A DNA stretch of 64,000 nucleotides from JACCXE01 sp963718605 (GTDB lineage: Bacteria; Actinomycetota; Acidimicrobiia; Acidimicrobiales; JACCXE01): NCBI GenBank assembly GCA_963718605.1, contig OY970363.1, positions 3,038,001 through 3,102,000 on the forward strand. Direction: 5' to 3'. How positions within the stretch are numbered: position 1 is the first letter of the stretch; each line of letters opens with the position of its first letter. Shown here piece by piece: positions 25,621 through 34,597 of this stretch. A program made the translations under genes and the position numbers. The notes beneath the pieces are model-generated. The model was not told the DNA's origin. It saw nothing but the letters and a program-made list of their open reading frames with translations, and made no database searches.

Positions 25621-26327
25621 GGCGCGGAGTAACCGCCGTCGACTACGACGGCGGTGCCCGTGGTCCAGCGCGCGGCGTCACTGACTAAATAGTCGTAGGC
25701 GCCTACGAGGTCGTCGGGCGCGCCGAGGCCGAGCGGGTGCTTGCCTGCGATCGTGTCGATGGCTTGTTGCGGCAACTCGCTGTGGATCGCCGACGCGAAC
25801 GATCCCGGGCACACCGAGTTCACCCGGATCCCGTCCCGCGCGTATTCGACGGCCGCGACCTTGCCGAGCTGGATCACGGCCGCCTTGGTGGCGCAGTAGG
25901 GCGCCGCGTGCGACCACGCGGTGAGGCCAGATACCGACGCGGTCAACACGATCGAACCTGATCCCTGCGCCCGCATCACGGGCACCGCGGCTTTGATGCC
26001 GTTGACCGCGCCCATCACGTTGATCTGGAAGGCGCGTTCCCAGTCCTCCGTGGCCAGGTTGTGGATGCGTCCGTTGGGGGACAGGACCCCCGCGTTGCTG
26101 ATCAGGGCGTCGAGGCGCCCGAAGCGTTCGACGGCGCGCGCCACCACCGCCTCGACCTGGGCGAAGTCGCTGACGTCGGCGGCAACCGTTTCAACAGTGG
26201 AGTCGAGGGCGTCGACATTGATGTCGCTCAGTACGACGTCGGTGTCGGGCGCGGCCGCGAAGTGACGTGAAAGCGCGCCGCCCAGCGCCCCGCCGGCGCC
26301 AGTAATAGCAATGACTCGTCGTGTCAT
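25617..26327 (-). CDS. short-chain dehydrogenase/reductase (SDR)
   Basis: 236 residues with TGAGGALG at about 8-15, ISNAG, a catalytic Ser in LTASVSG, YCATK, and the late PGSFAS loop. All classical SDR residues are seen. ATG 26327 overlaps the stop of the upstream SDR by 4 bp, so the two minus-strand SDRs form a translationally coupled pair under the palindrome at 27114-27133. It probably oxidises or reduces a hydroxy/keto group in the pathway served by the acyl-CoA dehydrogenase and flavin monooxygenase nearby; that role is inference. Confidence 0.9.
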   Translation of the reverse strand: MTRRVIAITGAGGALGGALSRHFAAAPDTDVVLSDINVDALDSTVETVAADVSDFAQVEAVVARAVERFGRLDALISNAGVLSPNGRIHNLATEDWERAFQINVMGAVNGIKAAVPVMRAQGSGSIVLTASVSGLTAWSHAAPYCATKAAVIQLGKVAAVEYARDGIRVNSVCPGSFASAIHSELPQQAIDTIAGKHPLGLGAPDDLVGAYDYLVSDAARWTTGTAVVVDGGYSAP

Positions 26328-27103
26328 ACGAGCAGGTATCCGCCGTCGACGTTGAGCACGGTGCCGGTAACGAAGGCCGAGGCGTCAGACGCGAGGAATT
26401 GGTACGCGCCGGCGAGGTCGTTGGCGTGACCCCATCGTTGTTGCGCGGTGTGGCCGAGCACCTTGGCTTCCAGCTTCGGGTTCGCCTTCCAGCCGTCGGC
26501 CAACGGCGAGTCGAACCAACCGGGTGCCACGACGTTGACCGTGATGCCGTTCGGCGCCAGTTCGACCGCGAGGCCTTTTGCCAGGCCGACAAGCCCGGCC
26601 TTCGACGCGCTGTACGCACTCAGGCCCTTGGCCGGTCGCTCGCCGAGCACCGACCCGGTGAAGATCAAGCGACCGCCGTCGGTCATAACGCGGGCGGCGG
26701 CACAAGCGCCGAGGAATGCGCCGGTGAGGTTGACGTCAAGCACCTGTCGCCACACTGCCGGGGCCGTCTTCAGGGCGGGGGCCACGACCGGCGAAATGCC
26801 GGCGTTGCCGATCCACACGTCGAGGCCGCCCCACTCCGCGACAACCGCGTCGGCGACCGCGTCGTTGAACGCGGCGTCGGTGACGTCGCCGCTGCACACG
26901 AGGGACGGGGCCGGCAGTTCCTGCGCCACCTCTTTCAACTCGGCTTCGGTGCGCGAGACGAGGGCGACCTTCGATCCGGCTTGTGCGAACGCGTGGGCGA
27001 GCAACCGACCGAGGCCGCGGCCGGCGCCGGTGATCACCACGCGCTTGCCTTCGACGTCGCCGCCGCGCGGCAGCGACGGCGGGATCGCGATGTCTTCCGT
27101 CAT
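26324..27103 (-). CDS. short-chain dehydrogenase/reductase (SDR), first gene of the SDR pair
   Basis: 259 residues from ATG 27103, which has GGAGCG six bases upstream; an alternative ATG at 27115 lies inside the operator palindrome. It has TGAGRGLG, GNAG (IGNAGIS), a catalytic Ser in FTGSVLG, YSASK and PGWFDS. It is divergent from the fused E1 gene at 27143, so only 39 bp separate the two starts and a perfect 7-6-7 palindrome fills the middle. Both are therefore probably controlled by one repressor. Enzyme class is certain; substrate is not. Confidence 0.9.
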   Translation of the reverse strand: MTEDIAIPPSLPRGGDVEGKRVVITGAGRGLGRLLAHAFAQAGSKVALVSRTEAELKEVAQELPAPSLVCSGDVTDAAFNDAVADAVVAEWGGLDVWIGNAGISPVVAPALKTAPAVWRQVLDVNLTGAFLGACAAARVMTDGGRLIFTGSVLGERPAKGLSAYSASKAGLVGLAKGLAVELAPNGITVNVVAPGWFDSPLADGWKANPKLEAKVLGHTAQQRWGHANDLAGAYQFLASDASAFVTGTVLNVDGGYLLV

Positions 27104-27113
27104 TGAACGCTCC

Positions 27114-27133
27114 ATTGTACCGACCAGTACAAT
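27114..27133. promoter_or_regulatory. operator-like palindrome, site A
   Basis: ATTGTACCGACCAGTACAAT has perfect 7-bp arms (ATTGTAC/GTACAAT) around 6 bp. It lies between divergent starts at 27103 and 27143. It matches site B (30260-30279) at 17 of 20 positions and site C (35181-35200, opposite strand) at 14 of 20. TetR-family binding is inferred from form and location. Confidence 0.75.
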
Positions 27134-27142
27134 ACCGACTTC

Positions 27143-29107
27143 GTGTTCACGCCCGCCGACCTGCTTGAGATGTATCGGCGGATGCTCGTGATCCGCGGCT
27201 TCGAGCAACGCGTTGCTGGTCTGTATCGCGACGGCGAGGTGCCGGGGTTCGTGCACTTGTCGGTAGGACAGGAGGCCTCCGCGGTCGGCGCGTGCTGGGC
27301 CCTCAACCCGATTGACGTCATCACGTCGACCCATCGCGGCCACGGGCACTGCTTGGCGAAGGGGCTCGACCCGCTTGCCATGTTCGCCGAGTTGATGGCG
27401 CGCGACGCGGGATCGAATCGCGGACGCGGCGGGTCGATGCACATCGCGGATCCCAACCTCGGCGTCTTCGGCGCGAACGGGATTGTCGGTGCGGGCCTGC
27501 CGATCGCGGTAGGAGCGGCGACGGCGGGGCAACTGCGGGGCGACGGCAGCGTCGCCGTGGCGTTCTTCGGCGACGGCGCGGTCGCGCAGGGCGCGTTTCA
27601 TGAAGCGGTGAACCTGGCCGCGGTGTGGAAGTCGCCGGTGGTGTTCTTTTGTGAGAACAACGGCTACGCCGAGTTCTCACCCGCGTCAGCGCAGCACGCG
27701 GCAGCGCTTGAAGAACGCGCCGCGGGCTACGGCGTTGGTTACGTAGCCGTCGACGGCAATGACGTGGTCGCCACGACCACGGCGATGCGGCAAGTGGTCG
27801 ATGGGGTGCGCTCCGGCGATGGTCCGGTAATCGTCGAGGCCACGACCTACCGGTGGCACGGCCACTACGAGGGCGACCCTCAGCGCTACCGCACGCCCGA
27901 CGAGTTGAACGAGTGGCAAGGACGCGACCCGCTCGTGGCGCACGCGGCGGCTCTTCGTGACGCCGGGTTCGACGATGACGCGCTCAAGTCGCTCGAGTCC
28001 GTCGTGTCCGACGAATTGGACGCCGCGGTCGACGCCGCCCGCGCCCTACCGGCCCCGACCGTTGACGCGTTGCACCACTTCGTGGTGCGCGAACGTCCCT
28101 CACGTCCCGAGCCACCCGACCCGACCGCCGACGCACCGATTTTCCGCACGATGGATGCGATCCACAACGCGCTCGAAATCGAACTCGAGTCCGATGAGCG
28201 CGTGTTCGTCGCCGGCATCGACGTGGGCGACGGCGGCAACGTGTTCGGCCTTACCCGCGGCTTACGCGACCGCTTTGGCGATCGGGTGCGCGACACGCCG
28301 ATCTCGGAGACGGCCGTGATGGGCCTTGGCGTGGGCGCAGCGATGGCGGGCATGCGGCCGGTCGTGGAGTTGATGTATCTCGACTTCGTCGGGGTGTGCC
28401 TCGACCAGTTGCTCAACCAAGCGGCCAAGCTCCCGTTCATGACCGGCGGCGCCGCGCAGATGGGGCTCACGGTGCGCACGCAGTTCGGCGCTGGCCGGTC
28501 CTCGGGCAGCCAGCACTCGCAGAGCCTCGAAGTGCTGCTCGCCCACATTCCCGGGCTCAGCGTGGTCATGCCGAGCACGCCGGCCGACACTTACGGCCTG
28601 TTGCGCGCGGCGATCCAAGACCCGAACCCGGTGGTGTTCATCGAGAACCGGTTGCTGTACGGCATGAAGGGCCCGCAATCACCCGCGGATCACATCGTGC
28701 CGATCGGGGTGTCGCGCGTCGTGCGACCGGGGGCAGACGTGACGGTGGTGTCGGTGTCGCGCATGGTGCATGAGGCGTTGGCGGCCGCGGAGTCGCTGGC
28801 CCCGGACGGGGTGTCGGTCGAAGTGATCGACCTGCGCACAGTCGCCCCGCTCGACGTCGCGCCGATCCTGGAGTCGGTCGCCAAGACCGGGCGATTGCTC
28901 ATCGCGCACGAGGCGGTCATCCCGTTCGGCATCGGTGCCGAGATAGCGGCGGTCGTCGCCCGTGAAGCGTTCTGGGATCTCGACGCCCCGATCGAACGCG
29001 TCGGCGCCGCATCTACTCCGCCGCCCTACGCACCCGACCTCGAAAAGGCCTGGCTACCCGACCGCGACGACATCGCGGCGGCGATTCACCGCCTCGCCGC
29101 GACCTAA
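27143..29107 (+). CDS. fused alpha-beta E1 component of a 2-oxo-acid (pyruvate/acetoin-type) dehydrogenase
   Basis: 654 residues joining both E1 subunits. The alpha half (about 1-320) has HRGHGHCLAKG, GSMHI, and the thiamine-diphosphate motif GDG at 143-145 with ENN at 171-173. The beta half (about 330-654) begins with VFVAGIDVGDGGNVFG, has ISETAVMGLGVGAAMAG, and ends with ERVGAASTPPPYAPDLE. It would decarboxylate a 2-oxo acid and pass the acyl group to an E2 lipoyl domain. No E2 or E3 lies in this window. The start is GTG 27143, with no clear ribosome binding site, so the mRNA may be nearly leaderless beyond the operator. It shares site A with the SDR pair. Acetoin-type or phenylpyruvate-type substrates are both possible. 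Confidence 0.9.
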   Translation: MFTPADLLEMYRRMLVIRGFEQRVAGLYRDGEVPGFVHLSVGQEASAVGACWALNPIDVITSTHRGHGHCLAKGLDPLAMFAELMARDAGSNRGRGGSMHIADPNLGVFGANGIVGAGLPIAVGAATAGQLRGDGSVAVAFFGDGAVAQGAFHEAVNLAAVWKSPVVFFCENNGYAEFSPASAQHAAALEERAAGYGVGYVAVDGNDVVATTTAMRQVVDGVRSGDGPVIVEATTYRWHGHYEGDPQRYRTPDELNEWQGRDPLVAHAAALRDAGFDDDALKSLESVVSDELDAAVDAARALPAPTVDALHHFVVRERPSRPEPPDPTADAPIFRTMDAIHNALEIELESDERVFVAGIDVGDGGNVFGLTRGLRDRFGDRVRDTPISETAVMGLGVGAAMAGMRPVVELMYLDFVGVCLDQLLNQAAKLPFMTGGAAQMGLTVRTQFGAGRSSGSQHSQSLEVLLAHIPGLSVVMPSTPADTYGLLRAAIQDPNPVVFIENRLLYGMKGPQSPADHIVPIGVSRVVRPGADVTVVSVSRMVHEALAAAESLAPDGVSVEVIDLRTVAPLDVAPILESVAKTGRLLIAHEAVIPFGIGAEIAAVVAREAFWDLDAPIERVGAASTPPPYAPDLEKAWLPDRDDIAAAIHRLAAT

Positions 29108-29118
29108 GTCATCTGAGT

Positions 29119-30249
29119 TCAGCAGCCGAGGGCGCGGGCGATCACCATGTGTTGGATCTCATTGGTGCCCTCGCCGATTTCGAGCACCTTGGCGTCGCAG
29201 TAGAAGCGGGCGACGGGCGAATCGAGCATGTAGCCGAGCCCGCCGTGGATCTGCACCGCTTCGGACGCGGCCGCCACCGCGAGCCGGCTCGCCTTCAGCT
29301 TGGCCATGGCCGCTTCTTTCAGGAACGGCTTGCCCGTGTCGCGGAGGTACGCGGCGCGGTACGTGAGCCAGCGCGCGGCCTCGAGCTCGGTGGCGATGTC
29401 GGCGAGCTTGAACTGGACTGCTTGGTATTTCGAGATCGGCTGGCCGAACTGCACGCGCTGCTTGGCGTAGTCCATGGCCAGGTCGAGCACCGCTTGCGTG
29501 AGGCTGAGCGACAGCGCGGCGATCGAGATCCGTCCCACCTCTAGCGTGCGCAGGAACTGTGACAGTCCAAGGTTGGGGTCACCCACCAGGTGGTCGGCGG
29601 CCACCCACACGTCGTCGAAGAACAGTTCGCGGGTGTCGAGCCCGCGCCAGCCGATGCCGCGCATCTTCGGGCCCATCGTGAAGCCGGGCGTGTCCCTCTC
29701 GACCACGAGCGTCGCGTAGTTGTCCTCGGTGCGGGCGAGCAGCGTGACGCCGAAGGACATGTCGGTGCCGGCGTTCGAGATGAACGTCTTCGTGCCGTTG
29801 ATGAGCCAGCCGCCGTCTTTCGGTTCGGCGCGGGTACGAATGCCTCGGGCGTCGGAACCAGCGTCGGGTTCGGTGAGGCCGAACGCGCCGAGCGCCCGTC
29901 CTTCGGCCAGCGGACGCAGCCACCGCTCGCGCTGCTCGTCGTTGCCGAACAGCAGCAGCGGCAGCGACCCGATCGTCACGTGGGCCTGCCACGCGGCGGC
30001 GACGGACTGGTCGGCCAGACCGATCTGCTCCATCGCGGCGACAAAGCCGACCGTTGACATGCCGATGCCGCCCCACTCCTCGGGCACGAGCACGCCGAGC
30101 AGCCCGAGTGCGCCCATCTCCCGCAGCAGGTCGGTCGGGCACACCGCGTCCTCCCACGCCTGCGGGGCGCGCTTGGCGATCTCGTTCTGCGCGAACTCGC
30201 GGCACAACCCAGCCAGTTCGCGCTCGGGCTCGGTCAGCTCCAAGTCCAT
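29119..30249 (-). CDS. acyl-CoA dehydrogenase
   Basis: 376 residues of the FAD-dependent acyl-CoA dehydrogenase fold. It has FGLTEPDAGSDA (FAD/substrate region), FISNAGTD, GWRGLDTRELFFDDV, and the catalytic-Glu motif EGTNEIQ with Glu360. ATG 30249 was chosen because family homology begins there and the longer ORF would run through the operator. It is convergent with the E1 gene and divergent from the flavin monooxygenase at 30292 across site B. It would introduce an alpha-beta double bond into an acyl-CoA thioester, feeding electrons to ETF. Confidence 0.92.
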   Translation of the reverse strand: MDLELTEPERELAGLCREFAQNEIAKRAPQAWEDAVCPTDLLREMGALGLLGVLVPEEWGGIGMSTVGFVAAMEQIGLADQSVAAAWQAHVTIGSLPLLLFGNDEQRERWLRPLAEGRALGAFGLTEPDAGSDARGIRTRAEPKDGGWLINGTKTFISNAGTDMSFGVTLLARTEDNYATLVVERDTPGFTMGPKMRGIGWRGLDTRELFFDDVWVAADHLVGDPNLGLSQFLRTLEVGRISIAALSLSLTQAVLDLAMDYAKQRVQFGQPISKYQAVQFKLADIATELEAARWLTYRAAYLRDTGKPFLKEAAMAKLKASRLAVAAASEAVQIHGGLGYMLDSPVARFYCDAKVLEIGEGTNEIQHMVIARALGC

Positions 30250-30259
30250 GCGGCACCGT

Positions 30260-30279
30260 ATCGTACCGATCGGTACAAT
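30260..30279. promoter_or_regulatory. operator-like palindrome, site B
   Basis: ATCGTACCGATCGGTACAAT contains a perfect 14-bp palindrome, GTACCGATCGGTAC (30263-30276). It lies in the 42-bp gap between the divergent acyl-CoA dehydrogenase (start 30249) and monooxygenase (start 30292) genes. It differs from site A at only three positions, which supports a shared regulator. Confidence 0.75.
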
Positions 30280-30291
30280 CCTGGCCCGCCC

Positions 30292-31902
30292 ATGGACGCC
30301 ACCGAACTCCCCATCGACGACGTCCTGGTGATCGGCGCCGGCGTCACCGGCATCTATCAGCTGTACCGCGCGCTGCAAGAGGGCTTCGCCGCGTCGCTAA
30401 TCGAGGCAGGCGACGGGGTGGGCGGCACGTGGTTTTGGAACCGCTACCCGGGAGCCCGCTTTGATTCCGAGAGCTACACGTACGCGTACCTGTTCTCGCG
30501 CGAGTTGTTCGACGAGTGGCAGTGGCAAGAGCACTTCGCCGAGCAGAGCGAGACCGAGCGCTACCTCAACCACGTAGTTGACCGTTTCGACCTGCGGCGG
30601 CACATGCACTTCGGGTCCAAGGTGGCGTCGGCCGTATATGACGAGCCATCGTCGACGTGGCTTGTGACCCTCAGCGACGGAACCGAGCAGCGGGCCGGGT
30701 TCGTGGTGGCCGCCACCGGCGTGTTGTCGGTGCCCTTCTTTCCTGACGTGCCCGGTCGCGACGCGTTCGCCGGTGAGCAGCACCACACCGGCCTGTGGCC
30801 GACGACGCCGGTTGACTTCAAGGGCAAACGCGTCGCGGTGATTGGCACGGGGTCGAGCGGCGTGCAGATCGTGCCCGTGATCGCGGACGAGGTCGCGGCG
30901 CTCACCGTCTTCCAACGCTCGGCCAACTGGTGCACGCCGCTGAACAACCGGCCGATCACGCCTGAAGAGCAGCACCAGCTGCGCGCCGACTTCGAGTCGA
31001 TGCGCGAGACGCTCAACACCTCCGTCGCCGGCTTCCTGCACGAGCCGCATGACCGCGGCGCGTTCGACGACTCCGACGAGGAACGCCTCGCGTTCTTCGA
31101 GCGCATGTGGAACAGCCCGGGGTTCACGAAACTGAGCAGCAACTACCTCGACCTGATGTTCAACCACGACGCCAACAAGGCGTGGTGCGACTTCATCGAG
31201 GCCAAGGTGCGCTCGCTCGTTGACGACCCGGCGACCGCCGACAAGCTCATCCCGGATCACCGGTTCGGTCAGAAGCGTCCGCCGTTCGTCACCGGCTACT
31301 ACGAAACGTTCAACCGGCCCAACGTCGAACTCGTCGACCTCAAGGCCACGCCCATCCTGCGCGTCACCGACACCGGCGTCGAAACGGCGGACGGCGTGCG
31401 CGACTTCGACATCATCGTGTGGGCGACCGGCTTCGACTTCGGGACTGGCGCGCTATCGCGGATGGGCGTAGTCGGGCGCGGCGGCGTCGCGCTCACCGAT
31501 CACTGGGCGGACGGTCCGCAGACGTTCCTCGGCGTGCAGACCGCGGGCTTTCCCAACTTCTTCTTCCCGGGCGGCCCGCATGCTGCGGCGGGTAACAACC
31601 CCCGCTACAACGGCGACCAGGTCGACTTCATCACCGAGACCCTCGTCTACGCGCGCGAGCACGGCTACCACGAGATCGAAGTGACAGCCGAAGCCGAAGC
31701 GCGTTGGACCGCGATGGTCGACAAGGCCGCGCTCCAAGCACCCTTCGGTGAGTTCGGCCAGTACTACGGCACGAACATTCCCGGAAAGCCCCGCCGCTAC
31801 CTACTCAACGCCGGCGGCCGCCCCAAGCTCTTCAAAGAAATCGCCCGCGTCAAAGCCACCAACTACGAAGCGTTCACGTTCGCGTTTACCGCTGAGGATT
31901 GA
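30292..31902 (+). CDS. flavin-containing monooxygenase of the Baeyer-Villiger type
   Basis: 536 residues. There are two Rossmann motifs (IGAGVTGIY near residue 14; IGTGSSGVQI near 184). The Baeyer-Villiger fingerprint FxGxxxHxxxW is exact: Phe159, Gly161, His165, Trp169, then Pro. The segment GGTWFWNRYPGARFD and the terminal region with GGPHAAAGNNPRYN are typical of cyclohexanone/steroid/phenylacetone monooxygenases. It would insert oxygen next to a ketone, using NADPH, FAD and O2, to give an ester or lactone. It is preceded by site B. The small secreted gene overlaps its 3' end by 17 bp on the other strand. Confidence 0.92.
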   Translation: MDATELPIDDVLVIGAGVTGIYQLYRALQEGFAASLIEAGDGVGGTWFWNRYPGARFDSESYTYAYLFSRELFDEWQWQEHFAEQSETERYLNHVVDRFDLRRHMHFGSKVASAVYDEPSSTWLVTLSDGTEQRAGFVVAATGVLSVPFFPDVPGRDAFAGEQHHTGLWPTTPVDFKGKRVAVIGTGSSGVQIVPVIADEVAALTVFQRSANWCTPLNNRPITPEEQHQLRADFESMRETLNTSVAGFLHEPHDRGAFDDSDEERLAFFERMWNSPGFTKLSSNYLDLMFNHDANKAWCDFIEAKVRSLVDDPATADKLIPDHRFGQKRPPFVTGYYETFNRPNVELVDLKATPILRVTDTGVETADGVRDFDIIVWATGFDFGTGALSRMGVVGRGGVALTDHWADGPQTFLGVQTAGFPNFFFPGGPHAAAGNNPRYNGDQVDFITETLVYAREHGYHEIEVTAEAEARWTAMVDKAALQAPFGEFGQYYGTNIPGKPRRYLLNAGGRPKLFKEIARVKATNYEAFTFAFTAED

Positions 31903-32134
31903 GGCGGTTCGCTGCTTCGCGGATCTTTTGGACTGCAGGAAGCAACAGCTCTGCCGGCTCGGGCGTGTAGACGGTGAACTCAACCGGTTTGACCAAAGGC
32001 CGGCCGTTGAGGGTCGGCCCCTGCCATTTCACCGGCCACGCATTCGCGGCCGCTGCCGGCGTTGCATCTAGACACACCGCGGCGATCGGCGTCGCCAACG
32101 CCAACGCGACGCCTACAGCTCGACGCTTCTTCAT
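31886..32134 (-). CDS. small secreted protein with Sec signal
   Basis: 82 residues with a basic MKKRRA start, a hydrophobic core and an AAAA cleavage region near residue 30, leaving a mature peptide of about 50 residues. GGGAGG sits 8 bases before the ATG. The mature part has no Cys and is Pro-, Leu- and Val-rich. I do not recognise a family. The 17-bp overlap with the convergent monooxygenase is acceptable for this genome. Confidence 0.7.
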   Translation of the reverse strand: MKKRRAVGVALALATPIAAVCLDATPAAAANAWPVKWQGPTLNGRPLVKPVEFTVYTPEPAELLLPAVQKIREAANRLNPQR

Positions 32135-32213
32135 AAGGCAGGCCTCCCTTTCGTGGGTACTCGCACACTAACGACGTCGCTGGAGCGACGCGGCGCCCGC
32201 GGCGCCTCGACGG

Positions 32214-33290
32214 TTAGACGGTGGCGATGGGGGTGACGGGGGAGCCGACGATGCCGGGGAGGCGGAGCGGCGGGGCCGTGAGGAGGAAGCGCGAGCGGTT
32301 GTTGGCCCGCAACCACCTGGCCAGCTCGTCCAGGTACCACAGCTCGCCCAGGGGCACGCCGAGCTTGAACAGGCACAGGTGGTGGATCGGCAGGAACGAG
32401 TGCCGGGACGGGTCCTTGTCCTTGCCGAGGAGACCTTCGACCGCGTAGTTGTCGGCCACGAGCGCGGCGATGCCCGACGAGGCGATCCAGTCGAGCAGCG
32501 CGGGGTCGTGCGCGTCGAGATACGAACCGGTGGTGAACAGCTTGCGTGGGTCGGGCTGGCGGTCCCACTCGAGAATGCGCGTCGCGAAGCCGGTGTGGAG
32601 GAGCAGCATGTCGCCGGGCTCAACCACGACTTTGTCGGCGTCCATGATCGACTGCAGCGTGTCCAACCCGACCGGCGTCCAGTCGTCGCCGAGATGGGCG
32701 TGTAGATCCACCAACACGCCGCGCCCCTGCACGCCGTGGAACGCCATGTGTTCGAGCCCGAGGTGATGTGCGAACGAACGGTGCCCGCTGCCGTCACCAC
32801 GGGCATCGTCGGACGGGCCGACGAGGTCGGTGCCGGCGCGGTACCCGTTGTAATACACGGCCTCTTCGACGCCGTCGCCGTCCGCGTCGAACTCGGCCCC
32901 GACGTGCGCGAGCGAATCCCATTGCGTCGAGTACTGAAGCGACAGCGTGACGACGTCGTCCGCCCACACGTCGACGTATTTGGCGTCGCCGAAGTCCGGC
33001 ATCTCGCTCATGTGGACGTTGAAGAACACGTCGGCCGTGCCGTCCATGTCCTCCGTGGGCGCGAGGCGGGGCGGCGGCCGCCGCTGATTGAGCGCGGTGC
33101 CGCCGGGGAAGTCGAGGGGGAGCGAGAGGCAGAACGTAACGCCGGCCTGGACCTCGGCCACCCCCTGCAACACCTTTTCGGCGTCGACGAGGTTGATGCG
33201 ACCCAGCTCGTCGTCGTCGCCCCAGTCGCCCCACGTGGAGCCGTCAGGCCGTTGTATCCAGCGCCGTTCCGCGGTCACGGAGACGAGCAT
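32214..33290 (-). CDS. cyclase/kynurenine-formamidase-like metal-dependent hydrolase
   Basis: 358 residues from ATG 33290; a GTG at 33302 is the alternative. It has the cyclase-family core: WGDWGDDDELGRINLV near the N-terminus, the TQWDSLAHVG motif where the HGTHxD-type metal site lies in formamidases (here degenerate, with Gln in place of the first His), and VVVEPGDMLLLHTGFA plus VADNYAVEG later. Members hydrolyse amides, lactones or cyclic intermediates, using zinc or manganese. Divergent from the amidohydrolase at 33350; a CTCGC/GCGAG inverted repeat (33302-33316) lies between them. It could open a lactone formed by the neighbouring Baeyer-Villiger enzyme; that is inference. Confidence 0.82.
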   Translation of the reverse strand: MLVSVTAERRWIQRPDGSTWGDWGDDDELGRINLVDAEKVLQGVAEVQAGVTFCLSLPLDFPGGTALNQRRPPPRLAPTEDMDGTADVFFNVHMSEMPDFGDAKYVDVWADDVVTLSLQYSTQWDSLAHVGAEFDADGDGVEEAVYYNGYRAGTDLVGPSDDARGDGSGHRSFAHHLGLEHMAFHGVQGRGVLVDLHAHLGDDWTPVGLDTLQSIMDADKVVVEPGDMLLLHTGFATRILEWDRQPDPRKLFTTGSYLDAHDPALLDWIASSGIAALVADNYAVEGLLGKDKDPSRHSFLPIHHLCLFKLGVPLGELWYLDELARWLRANNRSRFLLTAPPLRLPGIVGSPVTPIATV

Positions 33291-33349
33291 TGCATAAGGC
33301 ACTCGCGAGATGCGAGAATGGCATTTCCACAGGCCAGGGAGGGAAGCAC

Positions 33350-34594
33350 ATGGCTGACAACGACTTCGTGGTCTCGGCGGACGGCCACATCCTGGAACCC
33401 ACGGACCTGTTCCGCACTCGCCTGCCCAAGCACCTGCGCGAGCGGGGCGTGTGGGAAGAGGACTTCGAGATCGAGCCGTTGGTCGAGGGCGGCGCCACCA
33501 CGTTCCGCCGGTTGCACACGCCGGGGTACGAGGGCTGGACGATTTCGCGCTACCGCCAGACCAGCGGCCGCACGCCCGAGGGTGATCCCGAACTCATTCT
33601 TGAAGACCTCGCGACCGACGGCGTCGACGCCGCCGTGATGCACCCGAACCTCTCGCTGTTCGGGCTGTACTCCGACGACCATGAACTGTCGATGGCCCAC
33701 GCCCGCGTCTACAACGACTACATGGTGGAGCGCTTCTCGCCCTACTTCGCCCGCATCGTGCCCACCGCGCCGGTCCCGATCACAGACGTGGACGAGGCAG
33801 TAGCCGAGATCGAGCGCGTCGGCGCCGCCGGCATGCGCGCCATCCTGCTTCCCGCCATCCCGCCCAAGCCCTACTACTCACGCGACTACGACCCCGTGTG
33901 GGCCGCGATCCAGGGCATCGGGGGACAGGTGTTCATTCACACGCAAACCGGTGGCGTGAAGGTGAACGACCCGCAGTCCACGACGCTCAAGGTCGTGATG
34001 GAAAACGCCGCGCAGGTCAACCAACCCGTCACCGAAAAGTCGGCGTCGAAGCGGATGATCACGCAGTGCATCTACAGCACCGTCACGCCGCAGCAGGTCA
34101 TATGCGAGTTGATCGGCGGCGGCGTCGCCGACCGTTTTCCCGACCTGCACTTCGCGCTCATCGAGTTCAACGCGCATTGGTTGGCGTCGCTGGTCGGCAG
34201 CATGGACAAGGCGTGGACGACCGGCATCGGGCAGGACGACGAGTGGTGGCTCGGCTATTGGGACGACACCCGTCCCGCGAACGACCAACCCAACATGGCG
34301 CGGCTGTTCAAACTCAACGAGAAATGGCCGTACGCCCTGCGGCCGAGTGAGTACGTGCAGCGCCAGTTCCACATCTCCTTCCAGGACGACCCGGTGGCGG
34401 TCGCGTGCCGGCACATCACCGGTCTGTCGTCACTCATTTGGGGCAACGACTATCCACACGCCGAGGGCACGTTCCGCGGCAGCCAAGAACTGATCAAGAG
34501 GCAGTTCGCCGGCATCCCCGCCGAGGAGCGCAAGGCAATGGTCGGCGGCACGCTCGGTGGGCTGCTCGGCCTCAAAGCGCCGGTGCCCGCGTAA
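33350..34594 (+). CDS. amidohydrolase-2 family metal-dependent hydrolase (ACMSD-like)
   Basis: 414 residues from ATG 33350, which has GGGAGGG eight bases upstream. It has the metal-binding start SADGHILEP, the barrel His in VFIHTQTGG, EFNAHW, and the late Asp in WGNDYPHAEG. This is the pattern of the ACMSD/2-amino-3-carboxymuconate decarboxylase-like amidohydrolases common in steroid- and aromatic-degrading actinomycetes. It would decarboxylate or hydrolyse a ring-cleavage intermediate. It ends 3 bp before the convergent TetR gene. Confidence 0.9.
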   Translation: MADNDFVVSADGHILEPTDLFRTRLPKHLRERGVWEEDFEIEPLVEGGATTFRRLHTPGYEGWTISRYRQTSGRTPEGDPELILEDLATDGVDAAVMHPNLSLFGLYSDDHELSMAHARVYNDYMVERFSPYFARIVPTAPVPITDVDEAVAEIERVGAAGMRAILLPAIPPKPYYSRDYDPVWAAIQGIGGQVFIHTQTGGVKVNDPQSTTLKVVMENAAQVNQPVTEKSASKRMITQCIYSTVTPQQVICELIGGGVADRFPDLHFALIEFNAHWLASLVGSMDKAWTTGIGQDDEWWLGYWDDTRPANDQPNMARLFKLNEKWPYALRPSEYVQRQFHISFQDDPVAVACRHITGLSSLIWGNDYPHAEGTFRGSQELIKRQFAGIPAEERKAMVGGTLGGLLGLKAPVPA

Positions 34595-34597
34595 GCG

